From Batkoa obscura (lineage: Eukaryota; Entomophthoromycota; Entomophthoromycetes; Entomophthorales; Batkoaceae), in the NCBI GenBank assembly GCA_030770535.1, contig JASVEC010000009.1, positions 806,001-870,000 on the forward strand: a stretch of 64,000 bases of DNA. Reading direction: 5' to 3'. Each line of letters starts with the position of its first letter. Positions within the stretch are counted from its first letter, which is position 1. The translations under genes and the position numbers were made by a program. Shown here in pieces: positions 33,224-45,770 of this stretch. The notes beneath the pieces are model-generated. The model was given only the letters and a program-made list of their open reading frames with translations, was not told the DNA's origin and made no database searches.

Positions 33224-34469
33224 GTGTTTTGTGTTTCTTTACTAAATGTTCAATAGATATATAATATATAAAATTAGTGCTTTAAGGGAAATAGGAAATA
33301 AAAACCAACAAGTAGCATTAATATCAACTATAGTTTTAATATATTTTTTTAATAAATGTAAAAGTTTTGGATTTAATATAAGTAGAAATCAATATCAATA
33401 TGATTATTTAAAAATAATTAATAATAATAAAACACCAACATTACAACCTATTATCAAAAATACAAAAAAAATTAAAGATGAGCAAGTCAAGATTATTATA
33501 CAATATTTTTTAAATATAAACCATAACTTTTTTCCAACTTGTATACTGGGCACATATACTACATAAATCTGTTTTTCTTGCTGGATTTTTAAAATCATTT
33601 GGTATATATTTGAAAAATGTTGACCTAGCTACTGCTTTATATTTCAAATCATTAAAATATTTACTGTATATCATTCTTTTACTTTTATTTAATATATATA
33701 TTATCTGACAAATATTTATCATCATTATTATTTTTATCAAAATTTGATAAAATAGTTGAATTATCAAATATTGTATAATAATCTTGACTTGCTCATCTTT
33801 AATTTTTTTTGTATTTTTGATAATAGGTTGTAATGTTGGTGTTTTATTATTATTAATTATTTTTAAATAATCATATTGATATTGATTTCTACTTATATTA
33901 AATCCAAAACTTTTACATTTATTAAAAAAATATATTAAAACTATAGTTGATATTAATGCTACTTGTTGGTTTTTATTTCCTATTTCCCTTAAAGCACTAA
34001 TTTTATATATTATATATCTATTGAACATTTAGTAAAGAAACACAAAACACTGTGAAATATTGTTTCATCAGCTCTATGATTGATTATCGCATAGTAATCA
34101 CTTGACTTGTTTACAAAACTAGTTGGAGTATAAAAGAGATTCTTCAACATAATAACTTGATGCTTTTTAATTGAATTGCTCCCTAATATTACACTTATAA
34201 TAAAGTCACTAAGTCTTTCTGACAACATCTTGCGTAGATTTTACAGTAGCATCTTCTATTCTATTTGGGAGTGTTTTTTTGATTTCATTATTTTTTCCAT
34301 TTTTTAAGCACTGTTTGAGCGAAAAGATTGTTAGTAAAATCCTTAAACAAAAAAAGACATCCCCATTTATTTTATATAGTTTGTAGCTTATTGCGCACTA
34401 TTCCTATTAAGTTAAGTCTATCTTAGTTACATAAACTAAGACCTTTTGATTTACGGCCAGTTAATTAAG
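32805..34469. repeat. Large inverted repeat, arms about 704 bp, spacer about 258 bp
   Basis: Left arm 32805-33508 and right arm 33767-34469 appear identical when compared by eye, each including the same M insertion (32910-33007 and 34267-34364). The left inner border TACAATATT-TTTT and the right arm meet at a short AATATT identity, as in a template-switch or fold-back event. Confidence 0.85.
34051..34466 (-). mobile_element. S element, copy 9 (right arm), truncated
   Basis: TGTGAAATATTG start in reverse orientation. The S head is missing beyond GGCCAGTTAATTAAG, where a partial M begins (34467-34544). Contains M 34267-34364 with ATTT flanks. Confidence 0.8.
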
Positions 34470-34826
34470 AATTTTACTAACAATCTTTTCGCTCAAATAA
34501 CGCTTAAAAGATGGAAAAATAATGAAACCAAAAAAAATATCCCCGTTTATAAAATATATATAGCAGCAAATGAAACTTACTAAATCCATATTATAATTAT
34601 TTATAAATATATAATTAATCTGTTATGATTAATGAATAATGAATTTAAAGTATTTGGAGAGAAAGATATCATATTTAAAAATAAATTGATTATACGGATT
34701 AAAGTATAATTTTTTAGATTATTGACTATAGTATTAATCCAAATTAAAGAATCTTTACATATAAAAATGCTTCAAAATAGTGCAGATAAATAAAGTAAAA
34801 AGAATTGATGGAAGGAGATTAAAGTT

Positions 34827-35180
34827 TTATTTATATAAGTAAATGATTTGACATTCTTTACTCTTTTGCCTTTTATTTTGAAACCAAATTTGTACTTTCC
34901 TTTCATCTAAGCTTAAGTATCCGGATAAATGGGCTCTATCAGATTTTGTTGGAAATGGATTGAGTTCAAAAGACTTTAATAATATGTTTTCTTGATAAGC
35001 TGTTTTACGTACCCTTTGACTAGCTTTGTATTTCTTAGCTGGAGATTTAATTAAGTCTTCATGGTTAATAAACTCAACGGAGTTACTTGGATTTCCTTTA
35101 GATGCTATTATTTCGCCTTTTGGATTTAGAATATCATAAAACAAATCTCTTATGCTAGGTAAATTTAATGTTTGATTCAT
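34827..35180 (-). CDS. Homeodomain protein HD1, 117 aa
   Basis: A single exon. Residues 7-18 read LPSIRDLFYDIL, a motif shared with the other two homeodomain genes of this window. The homeodomain covers about residues 54-110: basic arm RVRKTAYQE, a first helix, the loop PFPTKSDRAHL, and recognition helix DERKVQIWFQNKRQK. W48, F49, Q50, N51 and R53 are all present, so DNA binding at TAAT-like sites is expected. There is no TALE three-residue insertion. The protein is small and has no separate activation domain. It stands alone between repeats, 280 bp from a foldback element and 8.5 kb from the next homeodomain gene. A fungal mating-type or developmental regulator is plausible; the role is inference. 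Confidence 0.88.
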   Translation of the reverse strand: MNQTLNLPSIRDLFYDILNPKGEIIASKGNPSNSVEFINHEDLIKSPAKKYKASQRVRKTAYQENILLKSFELNPFPTKSDRAHLSGYLSLDERKVQIWFQNKRQKSKECQIIYLYK

Positions 35181-37845
35181 TTTATTGACCTTTGGTTTAT
35201 TTTTGCTCCTTTTATAGCTTTAAATAAAACTGGTTCAATAATCTCGGGGAATCATTGCTTTCATGGTTCCTATGAACTTTTCTATATTAAGTTTCTAATT
35301 ACAGGTCATAATACACATCTAATTAATATAATACTTAAATCATATTTAAACAGTCCTTTAATGAAACTATTTTTAAACATATAAAATCATTATTTGAATA
35401 TATACAATTGTTTATCATATAAAGGTTTTATTATAAAAATTTATTTAAAAAATAAAAAATAAAAAATAAATTTTATAAATCATACATAATCATTTTGGTC
35501 GCTTGTATCCCTTGATTCAATAAATAAGGAACAGTTTATAATTCAAATAAATTTAATATTTAATATTTAATATTAAAAAATGATACGCGTGACCTATTTA
35601 ATTCATATATATTTGAATGATTTAATTTAAATTATAATTGTACTTTCATTAGAATAGAATAGAATATAAATGTGTTATCATTAGTAAAAAATAAACGTTT
35701 TATATTATTTAATTTCAATAAAAGTATTCATTGAATTGTAAGTAATTCTGATTCCAATAATAAATCGATAAAATAAAGTATCATGGTGGGGGGGACTCTT
35801 AATTATTTGGTAAATTAAATTTAGAATTTTAATTATTTATTTATTTAATGGCCTTAATCTAATGTATTATTTATAATTATAAGCATATGTTATCATCCCT
35901 CAAATTAAATAATTAAATATAATAATTAGAATATTTGATAACGATATAACCTAAACAGGCTAAATGTATAATAATAATTCGCGTTAAAATAAAATAACAA
36001 TCAAAAGTGAATAATTACATAGTCGTACATTCCATTTATATTAAATTTTCTCCCTTAAACCTATAAGTATGATTTAGTAATTATCATCATATTTAATACT
36101 TTATTATTCAAAATTAAATTACTTAGTATAAAGCCTAGTTTTAATATTCAATTAAATTAGTATATATAATTGTTAATGCATTTGTATCTTATATTAATTT
36201 ATAAAGTATAGTAAAAATCTATCTGGAATCAAGGCTAAATTTGGTAACTCTAATATTGTGTCATTTAATTGGCGTTTACTCATTATAATTTTATTCTTTT
36301 CATAATTTTATATTGGTGATCCATAAATTCATTAACTGGTATATTCAGGTTAATATCCCTTTTATTATTTTCATGACCTCTTTTAGAATATTAAATATAT
36401 TAAACATTTCAATATTTTCAATACTTTCAACATTTTTAAAAGTATTTCATAACTACTATTTAACTTACTTTGGGCTTTCCATTTAACTTGTTTTCGTAAT
36501 CACGTTTTATAATAAGTCTGATAAATCTTCTCAAACTAATTATATGTTTTAAGACGAACTTTTATTTTTAGGTATTATTATAAATCCTTTAATAACATAA
36601 TTTGGATACTACAGCTTTGTGATCTATAAGTATTATTCATGAAATGCCCAATAAAAAATGAAATGAGTCCCAAGGATAAGTTGAAATTAAAAGTAAAGCC
36701 TATAGTAAATTAATACAAAAAATAAATAGAACAATGTTAAAAATAAATAAAATAAGTAAGCTATTAAGTTATCTATATCACTTTATATTAAATGTTACAT
36801 ATTATGAGACTGAACTTTATATAATTTAATAGATGTAACAAATAAACTAATCAAATTTTTTAGATATACTATGGAGTTAATGTAAAATATATACAGGATT
36901 GTAAATAGTGATAATTGAAAACACTGAAGTTTTAAAAAGTAATGCAACATTAAAAGATGGGAAAAATTTATTGAAAATGATTTGCTCGGAATAAATACCC
37001 TAAATTTTTTTTATCAGAACAAGAGGAGGCATTGTTAAGCCCAAACCTTAATTCCAGCAAAAATTAGCATCCATTTAATTCAGAACAATCACAGGGCAAA
37101 TACATTTTGGGATAATTCTATCCGCAATATATGAATTGATTTTTGAATATAAGAGACATTATTGGTTCATTAAGTTTTTTAACTTTTTAATATTTGTTAT
37201 GGTTTTACATATGGATCAGCTTTATAAAGAAAACTTGATTAACACATGGCAGAAAAAACCATTCTAAGCTTGATATTAACTAAAGGGATTTTGAAATCTG
37301 TTTGAAAGGATGGTGCTATAAAGATAACATTTTCAAACACTTACAAAGAGATAAAAGTTATTCAATGTACTATAGTCAATTGTCAATTATGGAAGTATCT
37401 TACTAACTAAAGAAAAACATTATTAAATCTAAAAAATCTATCACAGATAAGCTGTTATCCAGCGTTCAATTTTTTCAAATAGCTTAAAAGGAAATTAAAC
37501 CTTACGCAAATATATACAAAATAAGCATGGTAATTGTTACCAAATTTTCAAATTTAAATTCTGAATAGATCAAGGACTCCAAAGTAATTTATTTATAGTG
37601 ATAAAATTACGCTACGCTATCTTTAAAGATGGGTTTTTAATGTTACTCTCCTCGTTTTGAAACTTCATAAATCTAATAAACTACATTGGGTTTTATTTAA
37701 AGAGCAACAATTATTTTTTTTAATTACAGGGGTCATGAAAAGCTTTGAGAATTGAGTTAAAAATAAGTTGTCTCAAAGTCCATTTAGTACGAAGCCATTT
37801 GATTTTCAAAACATACCAAATATACAGAATGATAGTGGCTAGACT
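35181..37845. other. Gene-poor stretch; one weak multi-exon candidate
   Basis: No mobile element is recognised before 37850. On the minus strand near 36560-36180 there are coding-like pieces with splice-like borders: LRRFIRLIIKRDYENK before a GTAAGT at about 36465, GHENNKRDINLNIPVNEF after an AAAAG acceptor near 36385, then KRQLNDTILELPNLAL. Continuity is poor and it may be a relic. A second run of broken coding-like sequence lies at about 37200-37830. Confidence 0.3.
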
Positions 37846-37849
37846 GTAT

Positions 37850-37931
37850 TTGTTTAAGAATTTTACTACCAATTTTTCCGCAAATAGCGCTTAAAAAATG
37901 GAAAAAATAATGAAACCAAAAAAACACCCCC
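37850..37931 (-). mobile_element. M miniature element, left end damaged
   Basis: GACTGTATTTGTTTAAG to ACACCCCC; 82 bp. Confidence 0.7.
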
Positions 37932-38146
37932 ATATATAATATAAAATTTATATAAAAAATGCAGCATAAATATGTTTTTTAAAATTAAAATTAAAACAAT
38001 ATTATATTTTTAATTATTTTCTACTTTTACAATAATTTAAACTTTTTAAAATATAGCATTTGTAAAACACTAGTATTTTTTAATTTAAAATATTTATTAT
38101 TAAGTTATTATAAATATAAAAGTCATTATTTTCAAAGTTATTATAT

Positions 38147-38245
38147 GGGGGTGTTTTTTTTGGCTTCATTATTTTTTCCATTTTTTAAGCGCTATTTGAG
38201 TAGAAAGATTGTTAGTAAAATTCTTAAACACAAAAACATATCTCC
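38147..38245 (+). mobile_element. M miniature element
   Basis: GGGGGTGTTTTTTTTGG to CATATCTCC with ATAT flanks, 99 bp. Confidence 0.85.
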
Positions 38246-38428
38246 ATATTTTAATTAAAAACATTATAAATAAAATAACACTATTTATATAAATTGGTTT
38301 AAATAAAAAATCCTTAAAATTAACTTAAACAAAAAAACACATTCCTGTATATTAATATTTAAATAATTAAAACATAAAGTATAAAATTAGCTTTTATAAT
38401 TTATATTACTCTGTTAAAATATTTAAAC

Positions 38429-39011
38429 TGTGAAATATCGCTTCATTAGTTCTAGGATTGATTATAATATAATAATCAATTCTGAGTTCCTTGTATAGAT
38501 TTGCTGTGAGAGTTACTACCACCTGATCACGAAGAGCTTATTGCCCACGTTTTAATGTCCATACTTGGCAACTACAATAAGGAATAACTGTTATAATGTT
38601 CCTTATATGGTGATGTATTTTTGTGTTTAAGAATTTTACTAACAATCTTTCTACTCAAATAGCGCTTAAAAAATGGAAAAAATAATGAAGCCAAAAAAAA
38701 CACCCCTTATATAGCCACCCAGTTGGAGTATAAAAGAGATTCTTCAACATACTAACTCGAGGCTTTTTAATTCGATTACTCCCTGATAACATATCATTAA
38801 TAAAGTCACTAAGTCTTTCTGACAACATCTTACGTAGATTTTACAGTAGTATTTTCTATTATATTTGTTTTACATAGTTTGTAGCTTATTACGTATTATT
38901 CATATTAAGTTAAGTTTATCTTAGTTACATAAATTAAGACCGTTCGACTCAAGGCAAGTTAATTAAGCAAGAGTAGCTTTTAACTCCGACTACTGAGTAT
39001 TAACTTTCACA
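38429..39011 (-). mobile_element. S element, copy 10
   Basis: TGTGAAAT to CTTTCACA in reverse orientation, flanked by AAAC (38425-38428 and 39012-39015). It contains an M (38609-38706) at the same internal place as in S copy 1. Without it S is about 481 bp. This copy keeps the small conserved frame of S intact. Confidence 0.88.
38609..38706 (-). mobile_element. M miniature element in S copy 10
   Basis: GGTGATGTATTTTTGTG to ACACCCC. Same site and orientation relative to S as 12100-12197, so this insertion probably predates the separation of those two S copies. Confidence 0.82.
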
Positions 39012-39020
39012 AAACTATTA

Positions 39021-39204
39021 AAAGTTTAAGAATTTTACTAGCAATCTTTCCGCTTAAATAGCGCTTAAAAAAATAGAAAAAGTCATGAAACCAAAAAAAT
39101 TCTCATATGGGGATGTATTTTTTTGTTTAAGAATTTTACTAACAGTCTTTCCGCTCAAACGACGCTTAAAATGGAAAAAATAATGAAACCAAAAAAACAC
39201 CCCC
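39021..39204 (-). mobile_element. Two tandem M elements sharing ATAT
   Basis: A left-truncated M (39021-39104, ending ATTCTC) and a full M (39109-39204, GGGGATGT to ACACCCCC) are separated only by ATAT, with ATAT again after the second. Confidence 0.82.
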
Positions 39205-39717
39205 ATATTTTATTTTTATATTAAAGCTTATACAAATTATTTGGTTTATTTTTTATTATTTTTATTATTTTATATAACATATCAGTAAACTTTTTTTATA
39301 CTTATAAAGTATGGCTTATTTTAATTATATAAACTAAAATTTATTAATTATCAGCTTTATTTAAAATTAAAAGCTGTAAATAACATTTGTTTTTACTTAA
39401 ACATATGGGGGTGTATTTTTATATAATGTTTTACTATATAAATAAATTTTAAATGATATATATATTTTCAGCTTTTTATTTTTTTTAGTTATATTAGGTA
39501 GTATTTTGATATAAATATTTATTTAGTAAATTGTTATAAACTTTCTTTTTGACTTTCAACTTTTTATAATTAATATAAAACAACCAGGTTTTAAATATTA
39601 GTTTTACGAACTATAGTATGTTATCATATCTAAGCTGTATTTTAACTTTTGTAGCTAGTTTTATAAGTTTATTTAGTATTTAAAAATTGCTTATCCTTTT
39701 GCTTAAAACTAATATAT
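39205..39717. other. 500-bp gap with a lone M left end
   Basis: At 39407 ATATGGGGGTGTATTTTTATA looks like an isolated M terminus; the rest is AT-rich without a gene. Confidence 0.4.
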
Positions 39718-39816
39718 GAGGATGTTTTTTTTGGTTTCATCACTTTTTCCATTTTTTAAGCGCTATTTGAGCGGAAAGATTGTTAGTAAGATTCTCAAAC
39801 AAAAAAATACATTCCC
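39718..39816 (+). mobile_element. M miniature element
   Basis: GAGGATGTTTTTTTTGG to ACATTCCC with ATAT flanks. Confidence 0.85.
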
Positions 39817-40005
39817 ATATATACCGCTTATATACTTAATGTTTATCATTATTAGTAAATATTTAAATATCTGCCATATTTTATCAGTCATATTATAGAC
39901 CTATTGTTTTCAATCATACTTCCTAAGCAAACAGCTTTACTAATCAAGGTAATAAAATGTATATAAAATAGGCATCTTTAACTTGAAAAGCTTTAAATTT
40001 TTAAA

Positions 40006-40096
40006 TTTTTTTTGGCTTCATCATTTTTTCCATTTTTTAAGCGCTATTTGAGTAGAAAGATTGTTAGTAAAATTCTTAAACACAAAAATACATCCC
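40006..40096 (+). mobile_element. M miniature element, left end lost
   Basis: Begins within the TTTTTTTGGCTTC arm and ends ACATCCC-ATAT. Confidence 0.75.
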
Positions 40097-40657
40097 ATAT
40101 AATTTAAAAATTATGTTGAATGATGATTAGAGGAAGAACTAAAAAATGATTAATTTCCATCGTTAGAAAGCATTTCACAAGCAATTTCATTCCTTCTAAA
40201 CAGGTAGTGGTCCTCTTAAGGAATAGAGGATTAAATATTAGTCAGGATTTCTTTAGCTAGAATGGTTCTAAGAAGAAAAGGTCTAATAGGTTTTACAAAC
40301 TGATTTATAGTGATAAAAAGGTAAGTTTTTAGTGCTCTTGCACACCCAACGTTGTATTAAACTCTGTCAAGAACAATATATAAATTCCAGGTGTTAAACT
40401 AGGAAACTGAGTTCTTTTGTTGAATCTCGATCTAAGTTGAACTAGTGGTATCCACCTTTTATCATCTTCTCTTTTACTCGCTTACAAGCCTTTCTTGTTT
40501 TGAATGAAGCAAACTTTATATTTGGATAGGTGATCAAAAAAAGGTAAATCATTAAGTAGATAATTAGGGGTTTAATTTTATATAAATAAATGACAAATAC
40601 TTACAAAAAACTAGTTTCAAATAGCACCTAAGTTATTTGAATTTGTTAAAACTATAT
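40097..40657. other. 560-bp gap between M copies
   Basis: Slightly more GC than its surroundings (for example around 40200-40500). No gene or known repeat could be read. Confidence 0.35.
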
Positions 40658-40754
40658 GGGGGTGTTTTTTTTGGTTTCATCACTTTTCCGTTTTTTAAGC
40701 GCTATTTAAATGGAAAAACTGCTAGTAAAATTCTTAAACAAAAAATACATCCCC
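40658..40754 (+). mobile_element. M miniature element
   Basis: GGGGGTGTTTTTTTTGG to ACATCCCC with ATAT flanks. Confidence 0.85.
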
Positions 40755-41338
40755 ATATTATAAATAAATAAAAGCATTCAAAGCTTATGATAGCCTCAAG
40801 GTTTTGTACTATCACGCGTAAATCACATTTATACAAACATTAGTGTTTCTCAAGTTCCTGTTGATTTTTTTGGATGGGGATTTTATAAAGGAAAGGTGCA
40901 GAATTGCAGCAGTGAGATGCTTACTATGTTTTTTTACTTTTAGACAAAACAAATCACAATTGAAGGCAAGTATGGTCTTATAATCGCTTCTCACACAAGA
41001 TCTGGTAACTTGTGGTTGTCGAGCCTTGCTTATCTTCCTGATATTTTCCGGGTTAGCCACTTTTTAAACTTTGGTTTTTGTTTTATTGAAATAAATCCCT
41101 GTTCATTTATTATTGAACTTAGTACATTTAAAAAAATGATAGTTGGTAAAAATATTCCTGCTATAACCAATAATATTATTATTACTCTAAGATAAACTTA
41201 TAGGCCTTATGGGAAATTCTAATATATTTGTGTAGCTTTAGGATGCGAATTGCCTTTTTGCGATAAATTACTACTCTTTGGACTATTAACTTTTTGCGTC
41301 TACATTGGTAGATGAAATTTTCTTTATCTGTACTATAT
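40755..41338. other. 580-bp gap between M copies
   Basis: Short overlapping frames on both strands (40812-41060 minus, 41010-41195 plus) show no family motif; nothing supported. Confidence 0.35.
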
Positions 41339-41437
41339 GGGGATGTATTTTTATGTTTAAGAATTTTACTAACAATTTTTCCACTCAAATAGCGCTTAAA
41401 AGATGGAAAAAATAATGAAACCAAAAAAAACATCCTC
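41339..41437 (-). mobile_element. M miniature element
   Basis: GGGGATGTATTTTTATG to ACATCCTC; ATAT on the left, ACAT on the right. Confidence 0.83.
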
Positions 41438-41919
41438 ACATATTAAAAGCTGCCCCTTGACTATTCACAAACAACCAAGGGGTTGATGTAAAACAAATTA
41501 CTTCATATAAAAGAACTTTTTTTTATTCAATTTTGAGGATAAATCTATCAGGACATTTAAATACAGGTATTGCAGTTTTTTTGTGGCTTTTTTAGTGCTG
41601 ATTTTTATGAGCAAATCATTTATAACCACTTTTCTTAAACCCTGGTTCGTTATATTCCAGTTGAACTTTAAGATAAAATTTATTTTTAAATAAGCAGTTA
41701 ATTAGGTCGTAAAAGAGTTGAAACAGCTATATCTTTGGTTTTATGGGTTGGTAGTTTTATGAAGCAATTAATTTATAAATCAATCTCCAGCATAAAGTTA
41801 ACACTTTAAAGTTTCCAGCGCTAGTACATAAGTATAAAAACAATATGAGGTTTGTTTTGAAAATTTGCCTGTATATAATTTACAAAATTTTAAATAAATA
41901 ATTAGACTTATTACAATAT

Positions 41920-42018
41920 GGGGGTGTATTTTTTTGTTTAAGAATTTTACTAACAATCTTTTCGCTCAAATAGTGCTTAAAAAATGGAAAAAATAATGAA
42001 ACCAAAAAAAACACCCCC
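41920..42018 (-). mobile_element. M miniature element
   Basis: GGGGGTGTATTTTTTTG to ACACCCCC with ATAT flanks; 99 bp. Confidence 0.86.
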
Positions 42019-42235
42019 ATATAATGTTTGCATATAAAACCTACACCAAAAAAGTTGTTTATTATTTGTTACTTGAAATTATGATCAATAATGATTTTAT
42101 ATTTAAAAGAAAATTTTAATAATGGGTATACAATTAACCTAATAAGCTATTAAAAAGGTTAAAGGTACTCCAACCCGCCTTCTAATCTTGGCCATTATTT
42201 TTTTATAGCAATAAACCATTTGGGTGGAACTATAT

Positions 42236-42333
42236 GGGGATGTATTTTTTTGTTTAAGAATTTACTAACAATCTTTCCACTCAAATAGCGCTTAAAAAAT
42301 GGAAAAAGTAATGAAACCATAAAAAACATCCTC
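42236..42333 (-). mobile_element. M miniature element
   Basis: GGGGATGTATTTTTTTG to ACATCCTC with ATAT flanks. Confidence 0.85.
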
Positions 42334-43643
42334 ATATCTAAAATTACACTATTTTCACTTATGATTTACATACTTTTACAAAAAGTGAACATCTTGTAAT
42401 TAAACAAAAAATATTAATTTTAAACTTCTGAGGTGCTGTTAGTTAAAATTAATCAATACTTTATTGTAGTTTTTATTAAACTAATAATAATAAATTTCAT
42501 TATAAGAAGGCCTTTTTACCTTCATGTTATCTTATATAGACTATTGCTATATTTATTTTTCATACAATTTTCAATTTGAAATAAAACAATTATTGATGAG
42601 TTAAAACGTTACTTTGACTATGATTTTGTGAAAGAGTTCAATTAATATTTAAATTTGGAAACTGTCGCATTGGGTTATGGTATAAAAATTTAGATATTAA
42701 AAAGGGATGACTATTTGGCTATTCAATCAAAAATAAAGTTGGGTACGGAATACTTGGTTTATTTAGAACAGTGCAACTTTTTACTTTATTAAAAAGATTA
42801 AAAATTAAATACCCCTTTATAAGCATGTTTTTTCAACTCAGCAAGCTAATATTATTATCACTTTATTTAGAACATGAATTTTATCAATAATAATTAAATT
42901 ATTATTTCAAGGCTAATATTTAGTCACTTGAAAATATTTATTATGTTTTTATGGGCATTTTATAAAAGGGATGGTAGTATCGGATTTATCTATATTTAGT
43001 AAGACTCTATTTTATTTAGAATGGGCTTGAGGATATTTTAGTTTTAAGCTTCTCCTTTATAATCAAAAGATAGACTAAAGTTTTATCGAACTTGATATGA
43101 TAGCAAAAGCAAAAAGATAACTAAAATGAATGTTTTAGGGTAGGAAAAACTTAATGTTTACTTTTCGAATAATGCTCACTTTCAAATGGAGGCAGAAGAC
43201 AAAACTCAGTTTGACAAGAATATTAAAAGGAGAAATATGAGATGCTCTTGTTCATTTTTTTAAACCATTTTTGATATAGTTAAGTTATTTTTCTTAGCCA
43301 AGTATTACATAAAAAAGGCATTTTCTTATATAATTTCATGCTCAAAAGGGGGGCCTTTTACCATAAATTTCACAATATCAAAGTGCATAAAGTAGTTATA
43401 AACAAAGTCCCCAGTTTGGGTTTTATCTAACCTTCTAGGCTTAGTTGCTGCTCAGATAGAACACCCACATGATTTTTATTTTGTCTCAATAAAATATTTG
43501 AAGCTTGAGTTTACAAATTCCTAGAAAAAAAACAATCTTCATTGCTATTAAAAATTAGAAAGGAGTTTTAATAAAATAAATCGATACCATAAATAAAAAA
43601 CAAATAATTTATTTCGTATACTAATAAACTGGCTAATAAAATC
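42334..43643. other. 1.3-kb gene-free stretch downstream of HD2
   Basis: No element recognised and no convincing frame on either strand. Confidence 0.4.
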
Positions 43644-43991
43644 TCAAATTGAAATTAATGTTTTTTCTTTTCTACGTTGATTTTGAAACCAAATTTGGAT
43701 TTTCCTTTCACTTAAATTTAAAGCGTTAGATAACCAAATCCTTTCTTTTTTAGTAGGATAATGGTTCTCTTTATAAAAATTAAACAATACGCTTTCTTGG
43801 TGTCTCGATTTACGTATCCTTAGATTCGCATATATATTTAATATATTTTCGCTACTACTACTACTCAAGTAATCGCTACTCCTGTTAAATAAGGTATTAT
43901 TGAATTTATTATTTGGTAAAGAATTGCTATTTAGTATATCATAAAACAATTGATTAATACTCGGCAATTTAACATTATGGGTTTTCATCAT
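43644..43991 (-). CDS. Homeodomain protein HD2, 115 aa
   Basis: A single exon. Residues 9-20 read LPSINQLFYDIL, the motif shared with HD1. A Ser/Asn-rich linker follows (YLSSSSSENI, 41-50). The homeodomain spans about 56-112: LRIRKSRHQESVLF, turn YPTKKERIWLS, recognition helix SERKIQIWFQNQRRK. The invariant W-F-x-N and Arg53 are present. It differs strongly from HD1 outside the homeodomain and in most helix-1 and helix-2 positions, so the two are old paralogues, not recent copies. A second possible start is the next codon (MM). The 1.3 kb on the 3' side and about 1.8 kb on the 5' side hold no other gene. Role as for HD1: transcription factor, mating type or development possible but unproven. 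Confidence 0.88.
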   Translation of the reverse strand: MMKTHNVKLPSINQLFYDILNSNSLPNNKFNNTLFNRSSDYLSSSSSENILNIYANLRIRKSRHQESVLFNFYKENHYPTKKERIWLSNALNLSERKIQIWFQNQRRKEKTLISI

Positions 43992-45770
43992 TATTCTAAG
44001 TTTTATTTTTATTTCTCAAAAATATTCTTTTTACTTATATATATTTCAGTATTCATAACTATAATTATATTTAAATGATACCCCCATTTTATAATTTATA
44101 AATTATTTCAACTTGATTTAATTTGGCTACATTGTATTTTACGAAGTAAGTAACTATGATTATTGAATTCAATAATGAGTTAAATCCCCTTAATTTAACA
44201 TCAAGCTATCTCTTTATACCTTTAGATTAATTTCTGAGTAATAGAAACTTCTAGTAATATTATTTCTGTTATGAAAGCTTAGATTATATCTCAGCCTCTG
44301 AGTAAAACTACTCAACGTTATCTTTATAGCATTGTAAATAGCTATTTTATTTTTAACATTGACATCATTTTTCACACTCACTATTTTTTATTTACTCCTT
44401 CTATTATATCACCTTATTTAAATATCTTTAAATCACTTGAGATATTCGATTTCAACATAACAAAGTTACATCTGGGTTATATAAGTGACTAAATAGGACT
44501 ATTGAAAAAAGATGTCATTATTACCATAGTTAAGATATAAGATTCAATTATCTGAATTATTAATATAATAAGTTCTCCTTTTAGATGGGGTCATTTGAGC
44601 ACAAGTGTTAAATCGAACTTTTTCTGAGGGAGACTTATTTTGTAAAATAATTCTTAAAAAGCTTTACATTTATATAGTGCCTTTATACAAATAATCCTGC
44701 TTAAAAGTTCCGTTTTTAAAATTTTAGTACAATTTTTTATAATTATTTTATGTACAATTACTAGCAGACATTATACTAATAGCATAATTATAAATTGATT
44801 AAAATTATCGTAAAAAATTATTTAATTTACAATTATTTTACCAATATATAATTTAGCTTTTCAAATAGTTAAATTCGGTTAGCTCATGCTATATATTAAT
44901 ATTAATTAAAGTTTAATAATACCAAAATTTAAATAAAATACGGCTTGAAATATTATTTTGGGAATATACTTTAAAATCAACAATTGATTAAACTTTTGTA
45001 ATTTTGAATAAGCTGAGATTCACTTGTAAAAAATAGTCACCTTTTTTAAAACTAAAGATTTTATTTTATATACTGCTTTAAAGCAAAAATATTGTTATTC
45101 AATTTTTGGGTTTATAGGTGTGTATTTTAAATTGTTAAAATATATATAGGAAGATCCCGAGATATTAAAAGGGGTAGTCAAATATTAATTTTACATTTGA
45201 TGGCAGAATTTAGCTTGATCTAGATCAGATGCTTAATTCCCCCCTTTCTTTTGATTTATTGAACTTTAACATACGGCTATTGCAACTTTGTTGTAACTTT
45301 GTTAACTGCTCATTTAAGAATAAAATTTTACTTATACTAAGCTAAAATCTACAAACTAGACTCCAAAAAAACCTTATATCAAATAACTACTAAAATTTAC
45401 CGCAACTTAAGTCGCAATAGAGTTGGAAAAGCTATATTTGACTATATAACAATTTTAAGAACTAATAATATATACACTTGAATGTAACTTATAATGAATA
45501 AATAAAAAATAAGTAGCGCTTTGAAATCTATACTTCAAAGATTTTAGATGTAAATTGTCAAAAGGCAGTTATAGAAATTATTAATTTTACAATTACAATT
45601 TTAAGCCTTATTGAAAAAAGTTGATCTGTATAACAGTACTTAATATAAAAATAACGCATTTTTAATAGTATAGATAATATCAAAATAAAGAACGGAAATT
45701 AATTAGAAGATTAGCTGACCTATTTAAAGCTTATGATGATCATAAGAGATAAAAGGTTAACTAGGATAGC
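43992..45770. other. 1.8-kb spacer between HD2 and HD3
   Basis: No mobile element or gene recognised; contains the promoter of HD2. This is the longest stretch of the island between genes without an M copy other than 42.3-43.6 and 46.2-48.0 kb. Confidence 0.4.

Larger units (their letters stand above)
32641..34544. mobile_element. Foldback copy of the S-plus-transposase segment
   Basis: The left part matches the 5' region of transposon A from its subterminal sequence. From 32805 the sequence is a long palindrome whose other arm ends at 34469; the centre (33509-33766) is transposase-coding DNA on the minus strand. It ends in a partial M (34467-34544). No intact transposase remains. Confidence 0.8.
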
